DNA of 64,000 bases from Dichotomocladium elegans (Eukaryota; Mucoromycota; Mucoromycetes; Mucorales; Lichtheimiaceae): NCBI GenBank assembly GCA_025716815.1, contig JAIXMN010000007.1, forward strand, positions 1,443,501 through 1,507,500, written 5' to 3'. The notes beneath the pieces are model-generated. The model made no database searches. It was not told the DNA's origin and saw nothing but the letters and a program-made list of their open reading frames with translations. Position 1 is the first letter of the stretch, and every line of letters begins with the position of its first letter. The translations under genes were made by a program, and so were the position numbers. This document shows positions 44,761-55,372 of the stretch, piece after piece.

Positions 44761-45805
44761 TTAATCCGACCGCGCCTTTGCTTTTGGGTGCTGTTGGTAA
44801 TCGTTACGTTGCTGGCTTGGGCTGGAGCGATGGCGAGGCTCCCATTGTTCCGAGGGGCACTCACGTGCGATGTGACCGCGACCGCCACAGTTGTAACAGT
44901 CCTTGCTCCGTAGGTGACTGGGCCGGCCGTTAGTCGTGCTTCTATTGGATTGCGGCCATGTGCGTCCGGTCCCTCGGCGGAAATGGATAGCGTCCAAGTC
45001 CATCGGTGCAACCCCATTGGTATGATGGACTTGGGGCATCGTCATCGGGTTCCTGAACTGGACCTGTTGCTGTACATTCGCTGCTCGCACTTCGTTGTAG
45101 CTATGACTAACAAGTCGGGCGCTTTCGTATGCCAGCGCAATGCGGATTGCCTCAGTTGACGTCTGCGGAAACTGAGTGCAGACGTGGATACGGACATCAT
45201 CCTGTAGTCCCCGCACGAACTTGTCGAGCGCCTCTTCATCGGTCATCGTTAAGAGTGGCGCACAGGCGGTCTGAAACTGGGCAACATATGCTTGTACTGA
45301 GCCGGTTTGCACCAGGGCCGCCAATTGGTCGTTGATTAGCATTTACTGGGCTGAACGTGTTAATGATACGTCTCTTGAATTCGTTCCAGTCAGCAACATC
45401 CGCTCCAAAGCGTTCCTCGTGTTGCCACCATATCTCTGCGGTACCGCGCAGCAAGGTCTTTGCGTAATCCATCCAATCGTGTTCGGGGAGCGACGACATT
45501 CGTAAATACCTTTCGACTGAGCGTGTCCAGCTCTGTATAGCATCGAGGGATCGGTCGCCGTGGTATGTGTCAGGTTCACGAACCTTGACGGGGAAGCCAT
45601 TCTTCTTCTGTAACAATTCCAAGACTGCTTGCAGCATAGCTTGAGTGGGGTCGTTTGGTTGTTGTATCTGTCCAGGTGCACTCATCGTTGGGCTCTCAGG
45701 TAGGTCTTGTAGAATAGATCGGGTCTCGGCAGGTTCGTCGTAATCGGAGTCTTGTAAGTTGTCAGTGCAGTATCTTTGGAAATTCGATGTGTAACGGTGG
45801 GTCAT
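44761..45805 (-). pseudogene. Gag of element G (one frameshift)
   Basis: Starts at ATG 45805 (MTHRYTSNFQ) and shows a capsid-like region (WTRSVERYLRMSSLPEHDWM, GTAEIWWQHEERFG). At about 45345-45360 one base is missing, so INTFSPVNAN continues as DQLAALVQTGSVQAYVAQF in the next frame. It ends with a canonical CX2CX4HX4C knuckle (CYNCGGRGHIAREC) and TAA at 44761. The related element H carries the same junction segment, which confirms the frame loss. Confidence 0.8.
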
Positions 45806-45810
45806 GGGAA

Positions 45811-45822
45811 CATCAGCTACCA
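45811..45822 (-). promoter_or_regulatory. Primer-binding site of element G
   Basis: On minus TGGTAGCTGATG starts two bases after the 5' LTR. The same 12 bases occupy the same place in element H. The 3' end it would pair with (CAGCTACCA) resembles the GCTACCA end of initiator tRNA-Met, the primer of many LTR elements; the exact tRNA is inferred. Confidence 0.7.
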
Positions 45823-45824
45823 AT

Positions 45825-46114
45825 TGTCGTCTATTTTGGCGGATAAACCTTGGCCAGGAATAGCGATTAAGCTTGGTGGCAGAAACAGAAGTAGGGTTTC
45901 GAAAGTGTCCTTTATTGTATATGGGCTTCTTGTTATTTATACTGTTTTTGCTATCTAAAAATACATAGACGGAATGCAGAGGGAAAAAGGTAATAATCGT
46001 TGGGATTGGTTTTCTTGGCGAGAGGTGTAGTATTGGTGCTGTGATGGAGGTGTAAGCATAAAAGGATATTCTTGGCAAACGCTTCTGATTGGTCAGATAA
46101 TCTCTGTTACGACA
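45825..46114 (-). repeat. 5' LTR of element G
   Basis: 290 bp, same sequence as 40972-41261. On minus it carries TATAAATAACAAG and AATAAAGGACAC. Confidence 0.95.
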
Positions 46115-46115
46115 A

Positions 46116-46422
46116 TGTCGTGCCTATATTTTGGCGGTTACACCGTAGCCAATAGCAACAACTCAAGGGTAACAATAGAAATAGCGCGATCGCCTTTAGA
46201 TGTCCTTTATTGATATCAATATAATGGGATATTTATACTATTCTAAAATGTGTCCGCAGCATGATGGTTGAGTAGTCATAATCAAGCTAAGCGTCCGCAG
46301 CAAGGAGAATGCGCAGCAGTAAGCAACTGCGCCGGAACGTGTGACAAAGAGGTTTGATGGAATTGTCAGTCCAAAAGTTCTTGCAAACGATTCTGATTGG
46401 CCAGAGAGCCTTTGTTACGACA
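46116..46422 (-). mobile_element. Solo LTR I, related to the G family
   Basis: 307 bp from TGTCGTGCCTATATTTTGGC to TTGTTACGACA, recognisably similar to the G LTR at both ends. Its left flank lies on the far side of G: TTTA before the interrupted start (near 40964-40968) and TTTA at 46423-46426 form a 4-bp duplication once G is removed. It originally inserted about 18 bp downstream of tRNA-Val. Confidence 0.78.
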
Positions 46423-46444
46423 TTTATCTTTTGCTTGAATTGTG

Positions 46445-46739
46445 TGTCATAGTCGGACTCGGCGGGATTTTCCCTTTTTAGTAATCACACCATTGTTGCC
46501 GTTCGAACACGTAGTCGCCTCTCGTTAACCCACGTCGCCGCCAACACGTAGTCTCCTCTCCATTGAACACGTAGTCATCCCTCAACATGCCACGTAACCA
46601 TTGCCTTATATTTGGCATCACCACAACAGCTAGAAAAACATATAAATACTCCCCTCCGTTACAAACAATAAAAGGGCATCTTATCATATCTTCTACTTGT
46701 CTGTTCCTGGCTACGGTCTGATCCGCCAATTACACGACA
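46445..46739 (+). mobile_element. Solo LTR J with 4-bp target duplication
   Basis: TGTCATAGTC...TTACACGACA, 295 bp, flanked by TGTG on both sides (46441-46444, 46740-46743). It carries TATAAATACTCCCC and AATAAAAGG. It sits directly against the first base of element H's 5' LTR. Confidence 0.82.
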
Positions 46740-46743
46740 TGTG

Positions 46744-47007
46744 TGTCGCAGCCTCAACCTGGTAATCCCTTTTGCCGAACTGCGCCTCACCTTACTTACC
46801 CATTCCCACGCAAATCTGCTACACTGCCACACTGCCAACACATTGCTTTGACTACGCCTCAGATATCATAGATAACCCAAATGTATAAATATCCTCCTAT
46901 CGCTGAAACAATAAAGGACATCTCTTCTTCTTCGTCTATACTTTATTTCGGTGTACGCGTCTCCCTATCTCTGGCCATTGGTTTACCAGCTCAGATTTAG
47001 GCCGACA
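46744..47007 (+). repeat. 5' LTR of element H
   Basis: TGTCGCAGCC...GGCCGACA, 264 bp, with TATAAATATCC and AATAAAGGAC. Followed after two bases by the TGGTAGCTGATG primer-binding site. Confidence 0.9.
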
Positions 47008-47009
47008 TT

Positions 47010-47021
47010 TGGTAGCTGATG
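47010..47021 (+). promoter_or_regulatory. Primer-binding site of element H
   Basis: TGGTAGCTGATG two bases after the 5' LTR, identical to that of element G. Probably primed by initiator tRNA-Met (inference from the GCTACCA end). Confidence 0.7.
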
Positions 47022-47039
47022 AATTTTGGTCCATATACT

Positions 47040-48077
47040 AACCAACAAGCCTTCCAAGAATACCACATGCAAGATGACAATAGCTCTGATTTGGGAGAAG
47101 ACTTTACCACAAGAACAGAACCTACCTTTGAAACGATGGCTCAAATACCAGGACAAGCACCTCGAGTTCCCACAGTCAAAGAACAAATGCTCGCATTGAT
47201 GGCCGGTATGCAGGAGCAATTGCACAACAATAAAAAAAAAGCACTTCAACCTTTCGGCTGCAGTTACCTGAGCCTGATTCGTTTTATGGAGATCGATCTC
47301 CCGGTGCAGTGGAAAGCTGGTTGCACACAACTGAACGTTATCTGGAATTGTCATTATGGGAGGAACACCAATGGGTCCCCATATGCAGTGATGAAATTGC
47401 GTGGCGAAGCTGAAGAATGGTGGCAACAGCAAACCCTTTTTGGTAACGACGTTACTGACTGGGTTTCCTTCCGTTCAATGGTCATCAAGGAGTACTGCCC
47501 ACTCAATGCCACGCAATGAGCTCGAGATCAGATTGCTGAACTGAAACAAACCGGGTCCATGTCAGAATACATAGCAAAGTTTCGCAGTGCTCATATCTTG
47601 GTACCCTCTATGATGGATGAGGAAGCCTTGGATCGTTTCAAGAGAGGACTACAACCCGAAGTACAAGCACATGTGGTGACACATTTCCCAGCCACATTAC
47701 AAGAAGCCCAGACGCAAGCTCTGGCCTATGAGAGTGCGATGCGAATCCGGAATGGTCTCATGAACGTCACACAAGAAGCTCAGCCATCTCAAGTTCACAA
47801 TACACTGGAGTATCTGCGTTCCAACGACGTTGCACCAATGGACTTGGATGCTCTCTATGCCACACAACACAGTTGGCGCAACTATGGTCCCCCACGATTC
47901 CATGGTTCTCAGCCTACCAGTGGTAACCATCATAACAAGAAATGCTACTGTTGTGGCGGCGTGGGACACATTGCACGCGTTTGCCCCTCGCAGTCTGGTT
48001 GGTCACCATCGTCATCATCTCGCCAATCGGGCCCTCGCTACAATCAGGATTTAAAAGGCAAAGCGCGTCAAGCTTGA
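47040..48077 (+). pseudogene. Gag of element H
   Basis: The open piece 47019-47519 drops out of frame at the A9 run near 47233-47242. The true capsid sequence (FYGDRSPGAVESWLHTTERY) continues in another frame and returns near VMKLRGEAEEWWQQQ. A TGA at 47518-47520 interrupts it again before RDQIAELKQTGSMSEYIAKF. The C-terminal part holds ALDRFKRGLQPEVQAHVVTH and a canonical knuckle CYCCGGVGHIARVC, ending at 48077. Two frameshifts and one stop are visible. Confidence 0.8.
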
Positions 48078-48627
48078 AGGGACCTTCGGCGCGCTTAGTG
48101 AAACCTCGACATTCCCTTCACGTAATACAACAGGGTCATACCTCTGCGGACGTCCCTGAGGAACCATTAATCGATTTGACCGACCCGCACCCAGAGGCGT
48201 TACCTGCTGAAGGATCACAAGAACAGGATATTAGTTATGACCAGGCCTATATCAATACGTTGTATGCAATAAAAGAAACCGAACTGCCTCTTTATTCTGT
48301 CGTCTGCAATGGTACTGTTGTCAGTGCTTTGATTGATAGTGGTGCCACACACTCGTACGTTGCTCCTCGTATCATTGATGGTCAGATCGCTAGGGCTGTC
48401 CCGGGAAGAGCAGTCAAGACTGCAGGCGGTCACACACTGGCGATTGACAAACAAGTGACGTTGACCTTGGACACAGCAGGTTACAAGCATCACATTGACG
48501 CTTTTGTCTTGGACACAAAATTCGACCTCATCCTGGGCCGTGATTGGCTGAAACTGGTGCGCCCCGTACCAGCCTGGGACCTCGACACTTGGGTGATTAG
48601 AACGGATAGCCATGAGTGTTACCTTAC

Positions 48628-48930
48628 TGTCATAGCCCTACTGTTCATAACACTGCGCTTCTACAGACAGTACTGAGCAGGGTTATCGACTTATCCACCT
48701 CTTCTACAGCACGTCTCGACTGTCCTCCCATTCCAACGTTACGAAGCCCGTTAACTGGTAATGATTGGAGGACCATGCTCGATGACTACCGCTTGTATCA
48801 CCACTACCACCCTGGTCCGAAATCATATAAAAAGAGAGTTATTTTTATTCAATAAAGAGGATCCCGTCTCAAAGACTCGATTTTAGCCCCTACGGTTTAA
48901 ACACCTGCAACTAACTCTCTAACCACCACA
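48628..48930 (+). mobile_element. Solo LTR K1
   Basis: 303 bp, TGTCATAGCC...AACCACCACA, with a perfect CTTAC duplication (48623-48627, 48931-48935). Excision rejoins the protease-RT linker of H (CYLT|PKHTRQIPELVYL). It contains ATATAAAAAGAGAG and AATAAAGAGGATCC and resembles K2 and, more distantly, family L. Confidence 0.93.
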
Positions 48931-49738
48931 CTTACTCCCAAGCATACCCGCCAGATACCGGAACTTGTGTACCTTCTTTCTCAACGTCAGGTGGAACGAC
49001 TTGAGTGGAGTAAACAAATCGACAGTATGTATCTTTGCCTGTTACGACAGGAAGATGTGGCGGATAAGTCCGATATCAATCTTAGGGTCCAAGCACTACG
49101 GAATGAGTTTCCGTCTGTGTTCCAAGACAAGCTGCCTGGCTTACCACCCGATCGATCCATTTCCCATGTAATGGACACTGGGGATGCCGCTCCTATCAGT
49201 CGACCGCCTTACAAGATGAGTCCCCAGGAACTGGACGAACTGCGTAAACAGATACGTGAACTCCTCGACCTCGGGTTGATTCGACCAAGCTGTTCCCCTT
49301 GGGGAGCACCCATACTGTTTGTTCGCAAAAAAGATGGCAGCATGAGAATGTGTATCGACTATCGCGCTCTCAATGCAGTCACCGAACGTAACACATGTCC
49401 ATTGCCCCATATTGACGAATGCCTGGAACGTTTGGGCGGTGCGCGTTTTTTCTCCAGTATCGATTTGCGTTCCAGGTATCATCAAGTCCGTATCCGCGAC
49501 GAAGACACACCAAAAACGGCGTTCAACACTCGCTATGGTTCTTTTGAATGGCGCGTCCTGAGTTTCGGCCTCACTAACTCCTCGCCTACCTTTCAAGCTC
49601 TTATGAACTCAGTACTGGGTGACGCCTTAGATAAACATGCTCTAGTATACCTGGATGATGTTCTCATTTTCAGCAAGGCGGAAGAAGACCATGAACGTCA
49701 CGTACGCCAGGTGTTAAAACGTCCCGAGGAAGCACAAC

Positions 49739-50109
49739 TGAGATGGATGGATTAGAGAGAATGAAAAAAGACAACTATAAAAGTATCTTTGAGGTTGATG
49801 TTTATTCCTGAAAATAAAATAACTCTCTTTTATAATAATTCTATTAGAACGGCGATGTAAGTGCTTAATCCTGTTAGGACGTATCGGATGAGAGCATTCT
49901 CTTTTCATTGTCCTCTTCAAGACCAGTGATGGATCCTGGGTAGAGGAAGTACCTTTGATAGGTGCGATTGTGCTGTCACGCAAGCGGATATGAAAATATC
50001 GGTCCCTGAACATCAATGTGTTAAATTCATCATTGTCTTAGTTTCAGGATATCGGCGATAGTGATGTGAAACCGGCTAAGTTCTCTAACACGGATCAATG
50101 TTCACCACA
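49739..50109 (-). mobile_element. Solo LTR L1
   Basis: 371 bp, reverse-oriented copy of L2 (17572-17942), flanked by ACAAC (49734-49738, 50110-50114). It splits H's RT between EEAQL and IVNLKKC. Near-identity with L2 marks a recent insertion. Confidence 0.95.
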
Positions 50110-50251
50110 ACAACTGATAGTCAACCTCAAGAAATGCAACTTCTATCAGACGAGCTTAGAATTTCTTGGTTTCCGGATATCGGCTGACGGCATTCTACCA
50201 TCAAGCAGTAAGGTGAGAGCGATCGAGGAGTGGCCAGTCCCAAAAAATGTA

Positions 50252-50616
50252 CAGGATTTTCAAGAAGAACTTTGCCACAAATTTTAGTTGTTCATATAGA
50301 CCGTCTAGGTTTTTCGTTTTTTTTTGCTTCAAATTCGAATACAAATTTTAGTATTTCGTTGCTACCCTTTTGTCAAATTAAAAGGCAATAGCAGCAAGAA
50401 CATTTCAATCAAGGCTATAGATGAGTCTTCCTTCTCCTCTTTTTACACCAGAATAGTTTTGGGAGGCCAACCATTTATGTTTCATTCTAATTTCGAAGGA
50501 AGAAGAGAAACGAAATACTAAAATTTGTATTCGATTTTGAAGCAAAAAAAACGAAAAACCTAGACCGTCTATACGAACAACTAAAATTTGTGGCAAAGTT
50601 CTTCTTGAAAATTCTG
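50252..50616 (+). mobile_element. MITE, copy 3
   Basis: 365 bp, CAGGATTTTCAA to GAAAATTCTG, TA on both sides (50250-50251, 50617-50618). It separates VPKNVQ from EVRQFIGLGSHYR of element H. Confidence 0.93.
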
Positions 50617-52622
50617 TACAGGAGGTCCGCCAATTTATTGGCCTGGGTTCCCATTACCGACAGTCCATTCGAGGATTTGCAGGTCTCGCGGCACCATTGA
50701 CTGACCTAATGAAAGGCACAGGAACGAAGACACGCCCTATTAATTGGACCTCAGAATGTCAAACAGCTTTCGAGGAAATCAAGTCACGCATGATCGCTGC
50801 CCCTGTTCTGCAACATCCTAATCCGGACCAACCCTTCGTGATCGAGATGGATGCTTCCGACTATGGTGTTGGTGGCGTGCTACTGCAAGTGGGGGAGAAG
50901 GACGGCTTGATGCATCCAATCGCTTTCACGTCGAAGAAGCTATCGCGAGAAGAGTGCAACTACCCAGTGCAAGAAAGGGAACTTTTGGGCATTTTGCATG
51001 CACTCTGCACGTGGCGTTGTTTTGTAGAAGGACGATCATGCACAGTGTATATGGACCACAAACCATTAGAATACTACAAAACACAAGCCAGACCAACAAC
51101 GCGCCTGACATGGTGGATCCAAGAATTTGCGTTATATGACCCTTGTATCGTCTACAAACTGGGTAAACTCAATCATGTACCTGATCTCCTATCGCGGCGC
51201 GATGGTGCAAATTGCACGCCCGCAGAATCAAGCATGGAACCAGATTACCTGTATGCGGTGAAGGTGGTGCACGACTCTGATTGGCCCAAGTTTTATGCCA
51301 GACCTGAACCCGAATGGCCAGCAATCCTTAAAGATCAGCTGCTCAAGCATCACGACCAATTTGTAGTACGAGGTGGTTCGGTGTTTCATAAGGTGAAGAT
51401 AGGTGATACAACTGAAGAGCGTCGATATGTCATGTTTGCTCGTCGAGCCGATTTGGTACAGGATTTTCACAAGTCGGTGGGTTATGCAAGCAAACTTACA
51501 GTACAGGATTTGATGTGCAAATGGTGGTGGTGGCCTCAAATGCGTCAAGACATTGAAGATTGGTTGGCAGGTTGTCCGGAATGTCAGTTAGCAGCACGAC
51601 CCAATCGCAACACACATCATGCGCCTATGCGTCCCTTGGATATTCCTCAGCCTTTCTCACGATGGCATCTAGACTTTGTAGGCGAACTCCCAACAACGGC
51701 GCATGGTAATAGGTGGCTACTAGTCGCCGTAGATTATACAACCAACTGGTGTTGTGCACGTGCCATACTGGAGGCAACAGGAGAGGTTATCGCCAAATTC
51801 ATTTACGAAGAGCTAGTACTCCCATTCGGATGCATGAACGAAATTCTCACCAATCGAGGCGCCAATTTCATGTCCAACGTTCTGGCGAACTATCTTGGGC
51901 GCCTCAAGGTCAAACATTTATTCACTTCCGCATTCCATCCACGAACCAATTCAAAGGCTGAACGCACCAATGGTATCCTCAAGCAGATGATCCGCAAATA
52001 CGTACATGGCAAAATTCATCGTTGGGATGACTTTATTCCACTGGCTGTTTTTGCATGTCGTGTTTGAAAACACCGCACGACGGGTTACAGCCCCTATTTC
52101 CTCGTTTATGACCAAGAACCCAATCTGCCTGGCGATGATCTACCACCCTTTTTATTCGCAGACGCCGATGATCCTGTCAAGGATAAAGGACTTGCCGTCC
52201 AGGGCCATATACCAGAAGTCCGCGCATTACACCATGCTCGTGCCATTGTGGAACAACGCCTTCGCGACAATGCCGCGAAAGACAAAGCCTGTTGGGATGC
52301 GGTCATGAAACCTCAGGTTTTTAATGTTGGCGATTATGTTTTGACGCGACATGAAAACAAGCTGAGCCTGGAATATACATGGAAGTGGCCTATCGAATTA
52401 TCAACACAAACACCACGTCTCATATATATCAAGTCCAAGACCTTAAGGGCTCTCTCTACAAGTCATGGGTACACACCGATCGCCTTCACCCCGTCCATTT
52501 CACATCCTCCCCAACTGATCCGTGGTATGACCACACTATTGCTCGTGCTGCTGAAAGATGTCACCTTGAGGCTATCGCACAATTGCATGTTCTCGAGGAC
52601 GAACAACATTCTGGAGGGGGGT

Positions 52623-52985
52623 TGTGTTGTTGTGTAGAGAGTTAGTGGCAAGTAGAAACCAATGAGTCAAAATCGAGTCTTTGAGACGGGATCCTCTTTA
52701 TTGAATAAAAACAACTCTCTTTTTATATGCGTTGGGATGGACCATGTTAGCTTTGCTGGAACAAGTGTTAGCCGTTGACACCGCTTCTCTGCTACTCTCC
52801 ATCTGTAGTTAATATTCCAGGCGATTGTTCCCTCTGTCTTCATTAAGAGGAAATCACCGATTGGATAGAGTGAGATGGAAGAAGTCAGGGCATCAAGACT
52901 TACTTGCGGGAATTGTTGGATGAATAGCAGTTCCGCTCACTACTGACTGTGCAAGTGCAGTGTCATGAACAGGAGGACTATGACA
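52623..52985 (-). mobile_element. Solo LTR K2
   Basis: 363 bp, TGTGTTGTTGTGTAGAGAG to GACTATGACA, with a perfect GGGGT duplication (52618-52622, 52986-52990). It lies in the polypurine tract just before H's 3' LTR. Reverse-oriented relative of K1, about 60 bp longer. Confidence 0.9.
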
Positions 52986-52992
52986 GGGGTAT

Positions 52993-53253
52993 TGTCACAG
53001 CCTCAACCCAGTAATCCCTTTTGCCGAACTGCGCCTCACCTTACTTACCCATTCCCACGCAAATCTGCTACACCACCACAACGCCAAGACATTGCTTTGA
53101 CTATGCCTCAGATATCATAGATAACCAAAACGTATAAATATCCTCCTATTGCTAAAACAATAAAGGACATCTCTTCTTCGTCTATACTTTATTTCGGTGT
53201 ACACGTCTCCCTATCTCTGGCCATTGGTTTACCAGCTCAAATTTAGGCCGACA
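52993..53253 (+). repeat. 3' LTR of element H
   Basis: TGTCACAGCC...GGCCGACA, 261 bp. Differs from the 5' LTR at several positions and one short indel (TCTTC), so the insertion is older than G or A2. Confidence 0.9.
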
Positions 53254-53667
53254 ATCGTATGGCTGATCAGATCAGTGGCCAGTGATAATACTTTTGATAT
53301 TGCTGTGTAAAGTGATGATCCTTTATTCCTGACTACTCATGCTATATACAGTATATATATTATACTGCTATCAATTATTCTATGAATGATGTGGAAGACA
53401 CTAGTAATAGAGCTTCTAGCAAATGCCATTGTCGAAGGAAGGAAAAGGAGAAGATTCTAGAAGGAGCCAGCAAAAGCTGTGTCGGATTAGATTTGGTGGC
53501 CAATTGAAATACTAGCAACACTGACTATGCTCACGGTCATCACCTCCTGTTTTTGTGCGGATTACCAATGCCTCCTTACTGTCAATTATTACCAATGGAT
53601 TGTCTGCCTGCTTCCTTCCATACTTCACGACTGCATCTTTCACATAGTTATATTCATTCTATTATTA
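53254..53667. other. Flank between element H and the MITE, possible LTR remnant
   Basis: No gene. A TATATATATTATA stretch and a reverse-strand AATAAAGGATCATC recall LTR U3/R signals, but no TG...CA ends or duplications could be fixed. Confidence 0.3.
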
Positions 53668-53939
53668 CAGGATTTTCAAGAAGAACTTTGCCACAAATTT
53701 TAGTTGTTCGTATAGACCATCTAGGTTTTTCGTTTTTTTTTTATTCAAATTCGAATACAAATTTTAGTATTTCGTTGCTACCCTTTTGTCAAATTTAAAG
53801 GCAATAGAAGCAAGAACATGTCAATCAAGGCTATATGTGAGTCCTCCTTCTCCTCCTCTTACACCAGAATAATTTTGGGAGGCCAACCATTTATGTTTCA
53901 TTCTAATTTCAAAGGAAGAAGAGAAACGAAATACTAAAA
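53668..53939 (+). mobile_element. MITE copy 4, left part (split by MULE)
   Basis: Starts CAGGATTTTCAA after TA (53666-53667) and stops at TACTAAAA, the MULE's target site. Together with 63890-63983 it makes exactly 366 bp, the family length. Confidence 0.95.
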
Positions 53940-54114
53940 GGGAATTACTACGCGCACAGAAAAAAATCATCTCGCGCACGGAAAATCGATGGGTAGTTTA
54001 GTGTCTCAGCTCACGCAAGGAAAGTGTAACCATCAACTCACATACAGAAAAGGAAATCCCAGATTATACACGGAAAGTGCGTCCATAGCTTATACACAGA
54101 TAATGGAAGTGCTT
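53940..54114 (+). repeat. Left TIR of the MULE
   Basis: 175 bp; mirrors 63707-63881 with few mismatches. It contains repeated CACRGAAA/CACGGAAA motifs near 53956, 53977, 54018 (CAAGGAAA), 54045 and 54069. Confidence 0.93.
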
Positions 54115-54252
54115 ATGTTGCTGGAGATAAAAGAACATTACGAGGATCACATAGTTTACATTACTACAATTGATAGTTTATATATATACATAGTTAAATG
54201 TAACGTTAAAGTGTGCTTGGTGATAAAAAAAATGTGGTCTCTTAAACTGATA

Positions 54253-55372
54253 TTACTCCGTGATAGTGGTTATATCTGCTTGCTCCGTTCCTTTAAGCAT
54301 TGGCAGCTTTTTGATATGAAGATGTCTCCAAATTGATTTATAATGGCGCGGCAACCCATATATGGGCCAGTTTTCTCTATGTCCAAATGCTGGTGGCCAT
54401 TCGATGTTGACTGATGCTTTTAATTGTAGGGCCTCCCAGTGATTATTGTTGACATAATGCATCACAATTGGTCGTTGTTTTACCTTCGGTGGTAATTGGA
54501 ATGGAAGGTAAAGCCTCGATGCATACTCGTATTGCCCACCAGATGAAAAGGTTGCGACTGGGCGATTAAACACTTCAGCAGCAAGTTGGCAATCAACGGA
54601 CCCATCAAACCAGTGCTTTGTTGGGCAAAATTGGTGAATTGCATGTCGGGTGTCATCTATAACACCATATGACATCCTACTAATGAGCTTTTCCAACTCA
54701 TCATCCGAGGATGCGCATATAATACGTTTGCACCTTTCGCGATTTGCAACAACGTATTGGTGCATTCTCTTTTTCACTTCTACGAAGTGCTCCTGGGAAC
54801 CAAGTTGGGCATGTGCAATAGTTCTGAAACCACACCATCCATCAGAATCAATATCGACTTTGGAAACAGTGACATCAGCCGGTAAATCAGGGTGTATTTG
54901 GGTCAAGCCGTCAGTTCTATTATAGAATTGAGAGAATAAGAAATAAAATAATTCAGAAGACGATATTAAAAGGAAAACTATTCATGCTTACACTAATCTC
55001 TGTCTCTTCGACTTCAACGGCCACAGATCGTCAGCATCACTGTGTACGTGGTCCAGGCACCTTTTCTGCAACGAATGGGCTCTTGTAGTCTTTTCTTCCT
55101 GTTCCGCTTTTTCGAAATCAGAAGGAAGTCGTGCTCCTTTTGTGCTTCTTGGTCGACCTTTCGTCTTGATTTGATTTGGGAACTGAACTTTGTCCAGGCT
55201 AGCTGGTTTGAATAATCGGTAATTTTTTCTATAGCGCAGATCAAATCGGAGTGCTGTTGATCGTCCGTGCAGGAGAGGAACACTGTGTCAAGTGTGCGTT
55301 TGGAGTTAATGTACTTCATTGCCATAGGAGTGGAATCTACATCACTAAGTGGGAGCACATGAAGTTGACCTG
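54253..55372 (-). pseudogene. OTU cysteine-protease domain, C-terminal part of the MULE protein
   Basis: Two minus-strand segments, about 55372-55015 and 54906-54253, separated by a likely intron. The first (PLSDVDSTPMAMKYINSKRT, then a Lys/Arg-rich stretch) reads like the C-terminal tail of a MULE transposase. The second is an OTU-like protease with the Cys block DIDSDGWCGFRTIAHAQLGS and the His block YVNNNHWEALQL; both catalytic residues are present. The segment begins at the edge of the Gypsy A2 insertion, and the rest of the protein lies beyond it at 61497-63392, which argues for a transposase-OTU fusion. The domain's role in transposition is unknown; deubiquitination is the family activity. 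Confidence 0.75.

Larger units (their letters stand above)
40972..46114 (-). mobile_element. Ty3/Gypsy element G, nearly complete
   Basis: 5143 bp with two 290-bp LTRs that look identical, and a 4-bp duplication ATGT (40968-40971, 46115-46118). It is minus-oriented with gag then pol. It sits inside the first bases of LTR I, 22 bp downstream of the tRNA-Val gene. Identical LTRs indicate a young insertion, yet gag has one frameshift and pol one in-frame TGA. Confidence 0.93.
48097..52622 (+). pseudogene. Pol of element H, split by three insertions
   Basis: Protease (ALIDSGATHSYVAP) runs to CYLT at 48627, where LTR K1 interrupts. RT resumes at about 48936 (ELVYLLSQRQVERL, MCIDYRALNAVT, VYLDDVLIFSK) to 49738, where LTR L1 interrupts. 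RT thumb sequence continues at 50110 (IVNLKKCNFYQTSLEFLGFR) to the MITE at 50252. RNase H and integrase follow (50697-52067; EMDASDYGVGGVLL, CPECQLA, LTNRGANF) with a TGA at about 52065-52067 where G has Cys. The tail runs on in shifted frames to EDEQHSGGG. LTNRGANF has Asn at the second catalytic Asp (LTDRGANF in G), so integrase would be dead. Confidence 0.85.
46744..53253 (+). mobile_element. Ty3/Gypsy element H, multiply interrupted
   Basis: Plus-oriented relative of G with LTRs 46744-47007 and 52993-53253 that differ at many positions. Nested in it are LTR K1, LTR L1, a MITE and LTR K2. No target duplication is found (TGTG left, ATCG right). Removing the four insertions restores the order gag, protease, RT, RNase H, integrase. 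Confidence 0.9.
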
